Part shown: piece by piece, positions 12,151 through 21,510 of the stretch
Position numbering within the stretch: the first letter of the stretch is position 1
Layout: every line of letters starts with the position of its first letter
Origin: GCA-2690565 sp002457235
GTDB taxonomy: Bacteria > Verrucomicrobiota > Verrucomicrobiia > Opitutales > Coraliomargaritaceae
NCBI GenBank assembly: GCA_045565695.1
Contig: JBJLEZ010000007.1
Coordinates: 105,733-169,732, forward strand
Length of the DNA: 64,000 nucleotides
Reading direction: 5' to 3'
The notes under the pieces: model-generated
The model's database searches: none
What the model was told of the DNA's origin: nothing
Seen by the model: only the letters and a program-made list of their open reading frames with translations
Made by a program: the position numbers and the translations under genes

Positions 12151-13026
12151 ATGAAAAAAATTGACTACAGCTTACTGGACAGCGGCGCTGGTGAAAAACT
12201 GGAACGCTTTGGTGAATATATATTAATACGTCCCTGCTCGCAGGCTATTTGGCAAAAGGATAAAAATAAAACAGAATTATGGCAAAACGCCCACGCTTCA
12301 TTTAATAGAAAAAAAGGTCTGAACTGGGAAGGGAGAGAACAACTACCCAGCAACTGGATTATTCAAATAAATGCGATAAAAATGAAACTTTCTGCTACCG
12401 ACTTTGGCCACGTTGGAATTTTCCCTGAAAACATACATTTATGGGATGCAATCCAAATGAAAACTACAACGTTCACTGTAAAACAATCACAGCCCTTAAA
12501 ATTCCTCAATTTATTTGCATATTCGGGCGGAGCCACAATTGCAGCAGCTCATGCCGGAGCACACTGTTGTCATGTTGATGCATCTAAGGGCATGGTTCAA
12601 TGGGCTCGAGAAAACGCCGAAATCAACAACCTCAGCGAGCACCCTATTCGCTGGATTGTTGATGATGTGAATAAATTTTTACAGAGGGAAATACGCCGAG
12701 GGAGACGCTATGACGGAATTCTCCTAGACCCACCTTCTTTTGGACGGGGCAAAAGTGGTGAGCTCTATAAAATCGAGCATGCCATGTTAGAAACACTTGA
12801 GAATGTAAAAAAGGTGTTAAGCGACAATTTTGCTTTTGTTTACCTTACCTCACACACCCCAGGATTAACGCCAATTGTACTAAATAATTTACTCAAAAAA
12901 ATGGAAAGAAAAGGAGAGATTTCTTCAGGCGAAATGCTACTTACTGATACAGAATCAGATTCTTATAAATCCTCAAAAAATCTCGATTTACCCAATGGGA
13001 CATGGGCTTGTTTAGAAAATATATAA
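12151..13026 (+). CDS. Class I SAM-dependent methyltransferase, RlmI/RlmK-like
   Basis: A 291-residue protein with a Rossmann methyltransferase core. Motif I is LNLFAYSGGATIAAAHAGAH, motif II region VDASKGMVQWARENAEINN, and motif IV is GILLDPPSFGRGKSGE. The NLFAYSG and DPPSFGRG signatures are typical of the RlmI/RlmK-type 23S rRNA m5C/m7G methyltransferases (Methyltrans_SAM family). The N-terminal PUA domain of RlmI is absent; a shorter N-terminal part with AIWQK... and LPSNW precedes the core. An RNA substrate is likely but not proven. It starts 37 bp after the amidase on the same strand. Confidence 0.82.
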   Translation: MKKIDYSLLDSGAGEKLERFGEYILIRPCSQAIWQKDKNKTELWQNAHASFNRKKGLNWEGREQLPSNWIIQINAIKMKLSATDFGHVGIFPENIHLWDAIQMKTTTFTVKQSQPLKFLNLFAYSGGATIAAAHAGAHCCHVDASKGMVQWARENAEINNLSEHPIRWIVDDVNKFLQREIRRGRRYDGILLDPPSFGRGKSGELYKIEHAMLETLENVKKVLSDNFAFVYLTSHTPGLTPIVLNNLLKKMERKGEISSGEMLLTDTESDSYKSSKNLDLPNGTWACLENI

Positions 13027-13148
13027 TTCAAATTTTTTATCTCGATTTAATCTCTAAATCATCCTTCTGCAGTTGTACAAAAAGTATTCTTCTGCATATT
13101 ATAAGTCGTAATTAATTATCTTTAGAATAACTTGTTCCCTCTACGCTT

Positions 13149-15468
13149 ATGTACCTTAGTAAAAAGACTTGTTATCCCAAGCAACTAAAGTCAACAAGTT
13201 TTGATAAATTCAAACCTCGTTATGTACATTTTTTATGGTTTTATTTAATTTTTGTATGCTTAGTAATACTTTTTACACCTAAATTTAGATTGAATGCGTC
13301 TGAAGTAGCTCGAATCCCTAATCAAATTATTGTAAAATACAAAGACCCAAGTTTTTCCCCCTTAGCTATCAGCTACAAACGCACCTTTAGCAACAGTTTC
13401 ATCTGATGAATCACCTTCCTTTAAATACACTGCGCTTTATCCAGGGCAGGTACAAGTCGTTATTATAGAAGGCGAAAATATCCAATCCCTCTTTGAAGAA
13501 CTTAAAATCGACCCTAATGTTGAATACGTAGAGCCCAACTACATTAAGCAAATGTATGACATTTCATTCCAACGAAGTGACATGCCAAATGATTCTGATT
13601 ACAATAAACAGTGGGCACTAAAAAGTCCAAACTCTCCAGATGGACTCAGGTATTGATTTCTTGGATGCACTTGCGTTTTCACGACCTAGCTCGCCTGATG
13701 ATCCCGTTATTATAGGTATCATTGATTCAACATTTTCCACAAATCATCCAGACTTAATTAACCAGTTATGGGTTAACGAGGAAGAGATTCCAGGAAATGG
13801 TTTAGATGATGATAATAATGGCTATATTGATGATATTCATGGTTTTAATTTCGTAACACAAAGTCCTAGTCTCATTGGAAGTGATGATCATGGTACTCAT
13901 GTAGCAGGCATTTGTGCCGCTGAAAACAACAACCAAGTGGGTATTACAGGCGCCTTTCCTTATGTCAAATTCATAGCCTTAGCTTGCTCTGCAGGAGAAA
14001 ACTCACTAAGCACGACTGCTACTACTACAGAGCCATAGCAATATTTCAGTTCAATTAAAAAACAGGGGGTACAATATCGTGGCTGCATCAACGCTTCCTT
14101 ACGGTGGATCTAATGTATACAGCCAAGCTAGGCTTTGAACGGCAGTCCAGAGAACCTAGCCTGATCTTGGTATAATCTTTTGCACTGCAGCAGGCAATGA
14201 TGGATGGGACCTTGATATAGAGACTGATCCCAATAACAGCGGATTGCCATATTCAGGATTGGATGTAAATAATAATGGTATTCTCGAAGTTTCTTATCCT
14301 AATAGTTACAATCTACCTAATATTATTAGTGTGGCCTCAATTAATATTAACAATGAGCTCGCAAGTACTTCTAATTATGGAATTACTGAGGTCGATATAG
14401 CTGCCCCTGGAGAATTTATTTTTTCTACTATCAACGGAGAATTTATTAGAGAGACTCAAAACATTATACTGAGTAATGGTATAACAATATCAAATCAATG
14501 GATCGTAAATAGTAGTAACATATCTGGAGACGAAATCTCCGGAAATATTATTTCTTGCGGAATTGGCAATCCTGAGGACTTTCCTCTAGAAGTGAACGGA
14601 CAGATTGCTCTAATCGAAAGAGGTGGACTTTTTTTTAATGAAAAAGTTTTAAATGCTATGAATGCAGGTGCTCTCGCCACTATTATTTACAATAATGTCG
14701 AAGAATCCTCTAATGGACAAAGAAATTGGTATTTGAATTTAATTACATCCGTTCCGTGGATTCCTTCTTTCAGCATAACGCAAGCTGATGGAAATCTTAT
14801 ACTTCAGGCACTCCCAATAGATGCTACGCTAAAACATTATGTTTTTACAAATAATACCAATAACAATACTTATGGATATTTCTCTGGCACCTCTATGGCA
14901 AGCCCCATTCGTAACAGCCGCAGCCGCATATGCCGCCCATAATTTTCCAAATGAAACTATGGCCCAAAGACGAGCCCGTGTTCTTGAGCAACGTGGCATC
15001 ACGCTAATCCAGTCTTAGCGATAAAGTGGTCTTCAGGAGGCATGGTCTTAACCTACGCAAAATTGTCGATACGGATGAAGACAGCCTACCCGACTGGTGG
15101 GAGATGGACCATTTTGGCACACTACCCTTAATGATAATAAATCCCAAGACACTGATAACGACGGCTACACCAACCAGGAAGAATTCCTATTACAAGACCA
15201 ACCCCTTAATCTAGCCTCCGATGCCCCCGATTTTAAAAATCGCCTTTCACTAAATAATCTGCAAATTACAGATTCCACTTTAGAATTTAATTTCACAGCT
15301 AATCAAGGATACCAATACACAATTGAAAGCACCGATTCATTTGGAAATTCATGGCAAAACCAAGCCACTTACAACGGAGATGGCAATCCTATGAAAGCAA
15401 CCATCACCAACTTCAAGACTGAGGATCGAAGCCAGACTTTCTACCGCCTCAAAGCCACTGAACAATAA
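13149..15468 (+). pseudogene. Subtilisin-like S8 serine peptidase, broken by multiple frameshifts
   Basis: Pieces in all three frames join into one secreted S8 protease. Frame 13149-13370 gives a hydrophobic segment and an inhibitor-I9-like start (PNQIIVKYKDPS). Frame 13381-13650 gives the prodomain end (NVEYVEPNYIKQM) and NKQWALK. Frame 13640-14036 carries the catalytic Asp (IIGIIDSTF) and His (DDHGTHVAGICAA). Small shifted pieces at 14045-14230 read NIVAASTLPYGGSN and IIFCTAAGNDGW. Frame 14240-14900 has a PA-like insert and the Ser (GYFSGTSMAS). After it the frame shifts at CCCC to PFVTAAAAYAAHNFPNE. The tail has DTDEDSLPDWWE and a C-terminal domain ending FYRLKATEQ. At least eight shifts are needed. 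All triad motifs survive, so decay is recent or the sequence carries errors. Confidence 0.85.
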
Positions 15469-15484
15469 AGTTAAAACCCAAAGA

Positions 15485-16462
15485 TTATTGCTTCTTAATA
15501 AATTTGGGCTTTTCGGGAGGCTTAAGGCCTTGAGCTTCATAAACAGTTTTGAAATGCATTTTGGCGGTTTGTTCGAGTCCATCGACACCTTCGTTTTCAA
15601 AAATCTGAGTGGCTTGTTTAAGCACTTCTTTACTCGCTCCTTTGGAGAGTTCCATTTCTGCTTGAATGGAGAGGGCTTTCATTTCTTTGACATAGGTGGC
15701 ACGGGCGACAATGGATGCGGCGGCGACTACGGGATCGGACTCGGCTTTGGTCCGGGAAATGAGATTGAATTTCGGATGCTCTTTTTTTACATAAGGGTCG
15801 ACCAAGGGTTGCTTTGAGAATTGGTCGAGGATGCCCCAAGGTGCTGGGCGAACTTTCAGGGCTTCGTTGAGAGCTCGTCCATGATACCATGCCAAGAGCT
15901 TGTTGAGGTTTTCCCCAAATTTTCCGTAGAGCTGATTGTATTTCACCATACGAGCGAAGACGGTTTTTACCACCACGCCTTTGGTCTCTCGTATCAGTTT
16001 ATCCAGTTTTAAAATTTTGCTATCGGTGATTTTCTTACTGTCGGCGATTCCTGCTTTGAGCCATTCACGCACCATATCACCATCGGCAATCACACAGGCG
16101 GCAATCAAAGGACCGAAGACATCGCCCTTTCCACTTTCGTCACAGCCGGCATGGAGTTCAAACCATTCGGGGTGGTTGACTTCATCGTAGCCGAGTCGCA
16201 CTTCGCCAGTGATTTGTGGCTCGAGGGTCATTTGGACAAATTCTTCGGTACGTTTTCCTGAGATAACTAGCTTTCCGCTTTTGTAACCAACTACATTAAG
16301 TTTTTCAGCTTTGTAGGCAAAAAGTGAATAGTTTACGGTATAGGGATTCCATTGTCCAAGTTGTCCGCTTTCAATTAAGTCTTGAAGCTTGTCCATCTGC
16401 TCGGGTGTTAATTCGAGAGTATACATTGAGCGCTTCTTTTCTTTATCATCCATGTTTGCCAT
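15485..16462 (-). CDS. rnhC: Ribonuclease HIII
   Basis: A 325-residue type 2 RNase H. The active-site block ELHAGCDESGKGDVFGPLIA (Asp-Glu) sits around residues 103-120, after an N-terminal substrate-binding domain (YTLELTPEQMDKLQDLI...). That N-terminal domain marks RNase HIII rather than HII. The downstream SRTKAESDPVVAAASIVARA contains the further catalytic Asp. It removes RNA from RNA-DNA hybrids, as in replication primers and R-loops. The gene is convergent with the broken protease (17 bp gap) and divergent from mutY (80 bp). Confidence 0.92.
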   Translation of the reverse strand: MANMDDKEKKRSMYTLELTPEQMDKLQDLIESGQLGQWNPYTVNYSLFAYKAEKLNVVGYKSGKLVISGKRTEEFVQMTLEPQITGEVRLGYDEVNHPEWFELHAGCDESGKGDVFGPLIAACVIADGDMVREWLKAGIADSKKITDSKILKLDKLIRETKGVVVKTVFARMVKYNQLYGKFGENLNKLLAWYHGRALNEALKVRPAPWGILDQFSKQPLVDPYVKKEHPKFNLISRTKAESDPVVAAASIVARATYVKEMKALSIQAEMELSKGASKEVLKQATQIFENEGVDGLEQTAKMHFKTVYEAQGLKPPEKPKFIKKQ

Positions 16463-16542
16463 CTTTTAAATTTATTATTCTTTAAGCAATCTCTAAGTCG
16501 TGTGAAACTTAGAAAAACTTAATTCTAGATTGCCCACATCTC

Positions 16543-17571
16543 TTGATTAATAACCATACAGCTTTTCGCTCCGCTCTGTTAATTTGGTATGAGAAAAACC
16601 AAAGAAGTCTTCCGTGGCGTACTGAGCCGAGTCTCTACAGAACTGTGGTCTCAGAGTTTATGTTGCAACAAACCCAAATCAAAACAGCTCTGCCTTATTT
16701 TGATCGTTGGATGAAACGTTTTCCTAATTTCACCGCTTTAGCAAATGCGGAGAGCGAAATAGTTTTAAAGCATTGGGAGGGCTTGGGTTATTATAATCGA
16801 GCGAGGAATTTACATAAGGTGGCTCAGTGGATGCGAGACTCTGAGGTAGTACCCGATTCAGTGAAAGCTTGGAAAGATTTACCGGGGATTGGAGATTATA
16901 CAGCAGCGGCGATTGCTTCGATTGCTCAAGGTGTTCCTGCGGCGGTGGTTGATGGTAATGTGGTACGGGTCTTGGCTCGCTTAACTAATGAGAAAATGGT
17001 CTTTCCAAACAATGGTAAGGCAGTCGATTTTTTTAAAGTTCTAGCGAATAAATTACTCGACCCAGAGTCACCAGGAGATGCGAATCAAGCGATGATGGAA
17101 TTGGGGGCGACTGTCTGCACGAAGGGTAATCCGAAATGTACGCTCTGCCCACTTCAGAGTTTTTGTCTTGGCTTTGCTCAAGGCTCGGTGGCTGACTTGC
17201 CGAAGATAGAGAGAGCGAAGCGAGAAAAGGTGCGTCTGCATCGAGGGCTAGCCATTGATAAAAAGAAGATTTTACTGCAAAAGATAGACTCTGAGGCGAA
17301 ACGCTTAAAGGGGCATTTTGAAATCCCTTGTCTTGAAGCCCTCAATTTATCGCACGATTCGGATAAGGTGGAAGCGGTATCGGTTCGGCGACGGGCGATC
17401 TCCAATCAATCGATTGAAGAGCATCTCTTTCGTGTGAAAACTGAGGGGCTTTCTTTAGACATACATGGTGCATTGAATTGGATTGATTTTAACGAAATAA
17501 ATTCCATCCTATTATCAGGTCCGCATCGTCGATGGCTAAAGGAATATCTAGAAACACTTGATCTAAACTGA
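16543..17571 (+). CDS. mutY: A/G-specific adenine DNA glycosylase
   Basis: A 342-residue HhH-GPD glycosylase starting at TTG. The catalytic Glu is E38 in SEFMLQQTQIKT. The helix-hairpin-helix LPGIGDYTAAAIASIA is followed by AAVVDGNVVRVLARL, with the catalytic Asp D137. A [4Fe-4S] cluster is bound by C-x6-C-x2-C-x5-C (CTKGNPKCTLCPLQSFC). The C-terminal part is shorter and less conserved but fits the 8-oxoG-recognition NUDIX-like domain. It removes adenine mispaired with 8-oxoguanine. Length is normal for the family. Confidence 0.93.
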   Translation: MINNHTAFRSALLIWYEKNQRSLPWRTEPSLYRTVVSEFMLQQTQIKTALPYFDRWMKRFPNFTALANAESEIVLKHWEGLGYYNRARNLHKVAQWMRDSEVVPDSVKAWKDLPGIGDYTAAAIASIAQGVPAAVVDGNVVRVLARLTNEKMVFPNNGKAVDFFKVLANKLLDPESPGDANQAMMELGATVCTKGNPKCTLCPLQSFCLGFAQGSVADLPKIERAKREKVRLHRGLAIDKKKILLQKIDSEAKRLKGHFEIPCLEALNLSHDSDKVEAVSVRRRAISNQSIEEHLFRVKTEGLSLDIHGALNWIDFNEINSILLSGPHRRWLKEYLETLDLN

Positions 17572-17618
17572 ATAGGACATTTAATCTCACAAAATCTACA
17601 GTATCTAAAACCAAGCAA

Positions 17619-19298
17619 ATGAATTTAGAGGCACTCTATTCCGATGTAACTTCTGAGGAGATTGATAAGATCGATCTTTTGCCTCGTGATGAAAAAATGG
17701 AACACCTTGCTTTGTTAAAAAATCTACCGACTAAGGATGCCTTAAAAGAAATAGCTGAAGCGACAGAATTACCTTTGCTCGATTCCTTTAGCTTGATTGA
17801 TAATCCTTCTCAGCACATGCCGGTGAAATTGATACACGAATACCACTGTGTGCCTATTGAAGATACAAGTCATGAAGGTCAAGAGTCTGAATCTATTGCT
17901 TTGGTTACGCTGTGGCCTCCTGATCAGCAGATGGATCGTTGGATTTTTGCTAGCTGTGGTAAAAGACCGAAATGGTATTTAGGCGATCCCGAAAAGATAC
18001 AAGATACCATCACTCAGCATTTTGGTGTGGGAGCGGATAGCTTAGATGAGTCGAGCTTAATTGAAGATGTCTCCGAAGAAGATGCGGTGGAAGATGAGGA
18101 TGCGGCGATTATTCGTTTCGTAAATGAGGTGATTTTCAAAGCGGTGAATGACCGAGCGACTGATATTCATTTCGAGCCTTTGCGAGATTCACTTCAGATT
18201 CGTTATCGGATTGATGGTGAATTAATTTCGATTCGAGTGCCTGATAATTTGATTCGATTCCAAGACGCAATCATTTCACGCCTAAAGATCATGGCGAAAT
18301 TAAATATCTCAGAGAAGCGTCGCCCTCAAGATGGTCGCATTACTTTTTCTTCTGGTGAATCAGAATTGGACATTCGTATCTCTACCTTTCCAACTATGTA
18401 TGGGGAGAGTATCAGTCTTCGTCTGCTCAATCAAAAATCCAAGCCTTTAACCATGAAAGAATTGGGGCTATCTACCCACGAAGAGCGTATTCTAGAAAAA
18501 GTCTTAAGCTCACCGCACGGGATTATTTTGGTCACAGGTCCGACGGGTTCGGGTAAGTCCACCTCCTTAACTGCTTTTATTCGTCTGATCAATCGACCGG
18601 AACGCAGAATCATCACAGTGGAAGATCCTGTAGAATATGAAGTGCCGGGCATTAATCAAACTCAGGTGCATCCAGAAATCGGCTTAACCTTTGCTCAATC
18701 ACTTCGTTCCGTGCTTCGCCAAGATCCTGATGTGATTATGGTGGGGGAAATCCGAGATCGTGAAACTGCGGATATTGGTATCCGTGCCTCTTTGACCGGT
18801 CACTTAGTACTGAGTACTTTGCATACAAATGATGCACCGGGAGCGTTAACACGTCTGATCGATATGGACATCGAGCCTTTCTTAATCGCTTCCTCTGTAG
18901 AATTGATTGTCGCTCAAAGATTAGTTCGTAAGCTATGCCCAGATTGTGCACAACCCGCTAACTATGAAGCTGGCTATTTAGAAAATTGCCTCAAGTTGAT
19001 GAATATTCCTGTCACAGAGGAGAATCTAAACCACCCGATCTACACGGCAAATGGTTGTGAAAAATGTCGAAATATTGGATTTAAAGGACGTATTGGAATC
19101 TTTGAATGCTTATCAGTTAGTGAAGAAATCCACGAACAGATTGTTCAAAAGACATCGGCTAGAGCGATTCGCCAAACAGCGATCGAGCAAGGAATGCGTT
19201 CACTGACCGAAAGTGGATGGAACCATGTGAAGCAAGGATTAACCACTGTGGAAGAAGTCATGCGTTACGCTGAGATTGATACTGAAGAAGAAAACTAG
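17619..19298 (+). CDS. GspE/PilB-type secretion or pilus assembly ATPase
   Basis: A 559-residue AAA-type ATPase. A degenerate N-terminal MshEN-like domain precedes the ATPase core. The core has FVNEVIFKAVNDRATDIHFE, Walker A GPTGSGKSTS (about residue 305), Asp box VEDPVEYEVPGINQTQVH, Walker B DVIMVGEIRDRETADI and the His box TGHLVLSTLHTNDA. A tetracysteine zinc motif (CPDCAQP...CEKCRNIG) is intact. It powers type II secretion or type IV pilus extension at the inner membrane. No other secretion or pilin genes are in the window, so the choice between GspE and PilB stays open. Its stop overlaps the stop of the convergent gene at 19295. Confidence 0.92.
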   Translation: MNLEALYSDVTSEEIDKIDLLPRDEKMEHLALLKNLPTKDALKEIAEATELPLLDSFSLIDNPSQHMPVKLIHEYHCVPIEDTSHEGQESESIALVTLWPPDQQMDRWIFASCGKRPKWYLGDPEKIQDTITQHFGVGADSLDESSLIEDVSEEDAVEDEDAAIIRFVNEVIFKAVNDRATDIHFEPLRDSLQIRYRIDGELISIRVPDNLIRFQDAIISRLKIMAKLNISEKRRPQDGRITFSSGESELDIRISTFPTMYGESISLRLLNQKSKPLTMKELGLSTHEERILEKVLSSPHGIILVTGPTGSGKSTSLTAFIRLINRPERRIITVEDPVEYEVPGINQTQVHPEIGLTFAQSLRSVLRQDPDVIMVGEIRDRETADIGIRASLTGHLVLSTLHTNDAPGALTRLIDMDIEPFLIASSVELIVAQRLVRKLCPDCAQPANYEAGYLENCLKLMNIPVTEENLNHPIYTANGCEKCRNIGFKGRIGIFECLSVSEEIHEQIVQKTSARAIRQTAIEQGMRSLTESGWNHVKQGLTTVEEVMRYAEIDTEEEN

Positions 19299-19537
19299 TT
19301 TTTAGATCGATTTGATTCAATCGCTTTTAATTTTTCGTATTCTTTATCAAATTTCTCACGATTACAATTACAGTGTAAGCAAAGCGGTGAGTTATACTTT
19401 AAGGCAAATTTTTCATGCCATTTTAATGGCTTATTTTGCCCTTTTTCCACGAGTTTGAGTGCATCGCTACAACTCGGAAAGATATGCCCTAAAAATCCGT
19501 AAACTGCATCGGCTAAAGAAAATTTTTGTTGTCCCAT
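19295..19537 (-). CDS. Small putative zinc-finger (zf-HC2/anti-sigma-like) protein
   Basis: An 80-residue protein. The stretch SCSDALKLVEKGQNKPLKWH then EKFALKYNSPLCLHC matches the pattern of small anti-sigma-type zinc-finger proteins (C...SEGLDRPL..WERLALRLHLLLC..C). Two further residues, CNC, follow. No membrane segment is visible, so a membrane-bound anti-sigma factor is unlikely. Whether it binds a sigma factor is unknown. It is convergent with the secretion ATPase and their stop codons share the CTAG palindrome. Called from memory of the family pattern. Confidence 0.6.
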   Translation of the reverse strand: MGQQKFSLADAVYGFLGHIFPSCSDALKLVEKGQNKPLKWHEKFALKYNSPLCLHCNCNREKFDKEYEKLKAIESNRSKN

Positions 19538-19593
19538 AATTGCATACGCTAGATAGTTTTTTTAATTTTTCCAATCATTAGATACATTTTTTT

Positions 19594-20931
19594 ATGTCCT
19601 TATTATTATATCAATCATGGCGGTGTGCAGAAAAGCTTTTGGCCTTGGTGAGTCTTGGGCTACTTTGTCTGCTTTCCTTGAATGCTTCAGACTCTGCTAC
19701 GATACAAGAGGCAGAGGCACTCTTTATTGAAGGTTCAGTAGATGCTTCTATTACTCTATTAGAAAACCTTGATTTAGATACCAACCCAAGAGCTTTAATT
19801 ATGTTGGCATCGATTTATTGCAATACTGCGGAATGGCAGAAATTAAATACACTGGTCGAAAAAATGGAGGCTATCCCCTATTTAAAGGATCTCTCACACT
19901 ACTTTTTTGGACGTATTGCCTTCGCTAATAATCGATTAGGGTCCGCCCGAAGGGCTTTTGACAAGGCAGCAAAAGAACGACCATCAGGCACACAATTCAT
20001 ACAAGGTCATATCTATTTTTATCAAGCACTCTGTTTACAAAAACTTAAACAAATCGATCTAGCCTCTAATGCTTATGAAAAAGCAATGAAGAATAATTTC
20101 ACCGCTGAATCACTCGAAGAGATTATACAATTAGCACAATTTCATACCCTTTTTGCCGACGTACAAACAACTATTACATACCTAAATTCGTATCCAGAAT
20201 CTTTACTTAAAGAAGATGCACGAGTCGGTGCAATTCTTGGTCGGGCCTGCCTAAAAAAGGAATTATATTTTTCGGCAATCAAGTCGTTCAACGAATCACT
20301 CACTCTCGAACCTGAGCAAGTATCTATTCTTGCTTTACGCGCAAATGCTTACCGAATAGCTCAAAACTATAAAGCAGCCTTAGTCGATATTCAGGCCGCG
20401 ATTGAGCTAGCGCCCGAACTGGGCGAACTCAATTATATCCTAGGCTTAATTCATTTCGAAATGGGACTACTAGATGGTGCCAATATGGCCTTTCAGAAAG
20501 TCTTCCCCTATTTGAAGGAAGATAGTAATTTTTTACTCCTTTCTGCTCAATTAGCCTATACCGTCGATGACTTACCTTTTGCTAAGAAAACATTGGATTG
20601 TTATTTCCAATTAACGGATGATGTCGCACATATCAACGCACATTATATCGATCTTCTACTCAAAGACAGCGACTCAACAAATAATATAGCTAAGCCACAA
20701 TCTTTAGATTGGGTCTTTTTTGAAAACTATGTGAACAAAAAAAATTCCACGGATTATATTCTAACTAATAGTAGTAGTGCCAGCCTGACCTTTTTTATGG
20801 CTCAAGTAGCCAAGGCAAAAAAGGATTTACTGACAGAAAAGCGCTTACTTGAAACAACAATAGAACGAGCAAAGAAAAACACGCCTGAATATCTTTGTGC
20901 TAACTGGCAATTAAAAGCGTTAGAAAACTAA
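19594..20931 (+). CDS. Exported TPR-repeat protein of unknown function
   Basis: A 445-residue protein with an N-terminal signal-like segment (LLALVSLGLLCLLSLNASDS). Much of the rest is alpha-helical repeats of TPR type, for example PRALIMLASIYCNTAEWQKL and AKKELYFSAIKSFNESLTLE-like units, each with the spaced small and aromatic residues of TPRs. It probably scaffolds protein contacts in the periplasm. No enzymatic motif is visible. It is divergent from the small zinc-finger gene (56 bp between starts) and 175 bp ahead of rpsO. Confidence 0.7.
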   Translation: MSLLLYQSWRCAEKLLALVSLGLLCLLSLNASDSATIQEAEALFIEGSVDASITLLENLDLDTNPRALIMLASIYCNTAEWQKLNTLVEKMEAIPYLKDLSHYFFGRIAFANNRLGSARRAFDKAAKERPSGTQFIQGHIYFYQALCLQKLKQIDLASNAYEKAMKNNFTAESLEEIIQLAQFHTLFADVQTTITYLNSYPESLLKEDARVGAILGRACLKKELYFSAIKSFNESLTLEPEQVSILALRANAYRIAQNYKAALVDIQAAIELAPELGELNYILGLIHFEMGLLDGANMAFQKVFPYLKEDSNFLLLSAQLAYTVDDLPFAKKTLDCYFQLTDDVAHINAHYIDLLLKDSDSTNNIAKPQSLDWVFFENYVNKKNSTDYILTNSSSASLTFFMAQVAKAKKDLLTEKRLLETTIERAKKNTPEYLCANWQLKALEN

Positions 20932-20989
20932 TTTTTTACTTGCAGAAGTGGTAAAGAAATTCATTTTGTGTCCCTTAGCGCTAAAGTTC

Positions 20990-21106
20990 ATCCTTTCATA
21001 TAGGGTCAACTTCTCGACTGCCTTATAGGTCTAGCGGTTGGTGTGGCACTTGCTACCCAACGGTTTCGAACACTCGAAATCCACAGTCGTGCAATCAAAT
21101 TAAAAT
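20990..21106 (+). promoter_or_regulatory. rpsO leader with hairpins, possible S15 autoregulatory element
   Basis: The region ahead of rpsO can form a GTTGG...CCAAC hairpin (about 21038-21063) and a perfect 6-bp hairpin TTTCGA-ACAC-TCGAAA at 21064-21079, just upstream of the start. S15 mRNAs in several phyla have leader structures bound by S15. This candidate is judged on position and folding only. Confidence 0.35.
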
Positions 21107-21379
21107 ATGTCAGAAAACTCAATTATCGATAAAGCAGCAATTATCAAAGAATTCGGAAGCAACGAAACCGACACAGGTTCGTCCGAAGTTCAAATCGCAC
21201 TTCTTAGTGCTCGCATCAAACATCTTACTGAACACTTACGTGATCATAGAAAAGATTTCCACTCACGCAGAGGACTTATTGCCCTTACTGCAAGACGTAG
21301 AAAACTACTTGATTACCTTAAACGCACTGCATTCACTCGCTATACTAATATTTTAGAGAAGCTGAATCTGCGTCGATAG
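21107..21379 (+). CDS. rpsO: 30S ribosomal protein uS15
   Basis: A 90-residue protein of the usual size. The block NETDTGSSEVQIALLSARI then LTEHLRDHRKDFHSRRGL and KLLDYLKR is the S15 signature. S15 binds the central domain of 16S rRNA and nucleates the platform. It precedes pnp, the classic rpsO-pnp arrangement, but here an intrinsic terminator lies between them. There is no Shine-Dalgarno sequence (upstream AAATTAAAAT). Confidence 0.98.
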   Translation: MSENSIIDKAAIIKEFGSNETDTGSSEVQIALLSARIKHLTEHLRDHRKDFHSRRGLIALTARRRKLLDYLKRTAFTRYTNILEKLNLRR

Positions 21380-21391
21380 AACACTTTACTA

Positions 21392-21430
21392 GCCGGATCT
21401 ATTAAAACATTAGGTCCGGCTTTTTTATTT
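21392..21430 (+). terminator. Intrinsic terminator after rpsO
   Basis: GCCGGATCTA and TAGGTCCGGC form a 10-bp stem with one A/C-type mismatch and a 9-nt loop, followed by TTTTTTATTT. It separates rpsO from pnp. Confidence 0.88.
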
Positions 21431-21510
21431 ATTACAAAAAGTAAACTGACTTAGCTCAATTTTAGAAACGGGTCCTATCCCCACTAGGTCGCAAAAATGA
21501 AACACGAAAT

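Noticed and set aside
13149..15468. Programmed frameshifting in the S8 protease
   Set aside because: At least eight shifts in several directions, with no common slippery site; decay or sequence error is far simpler.
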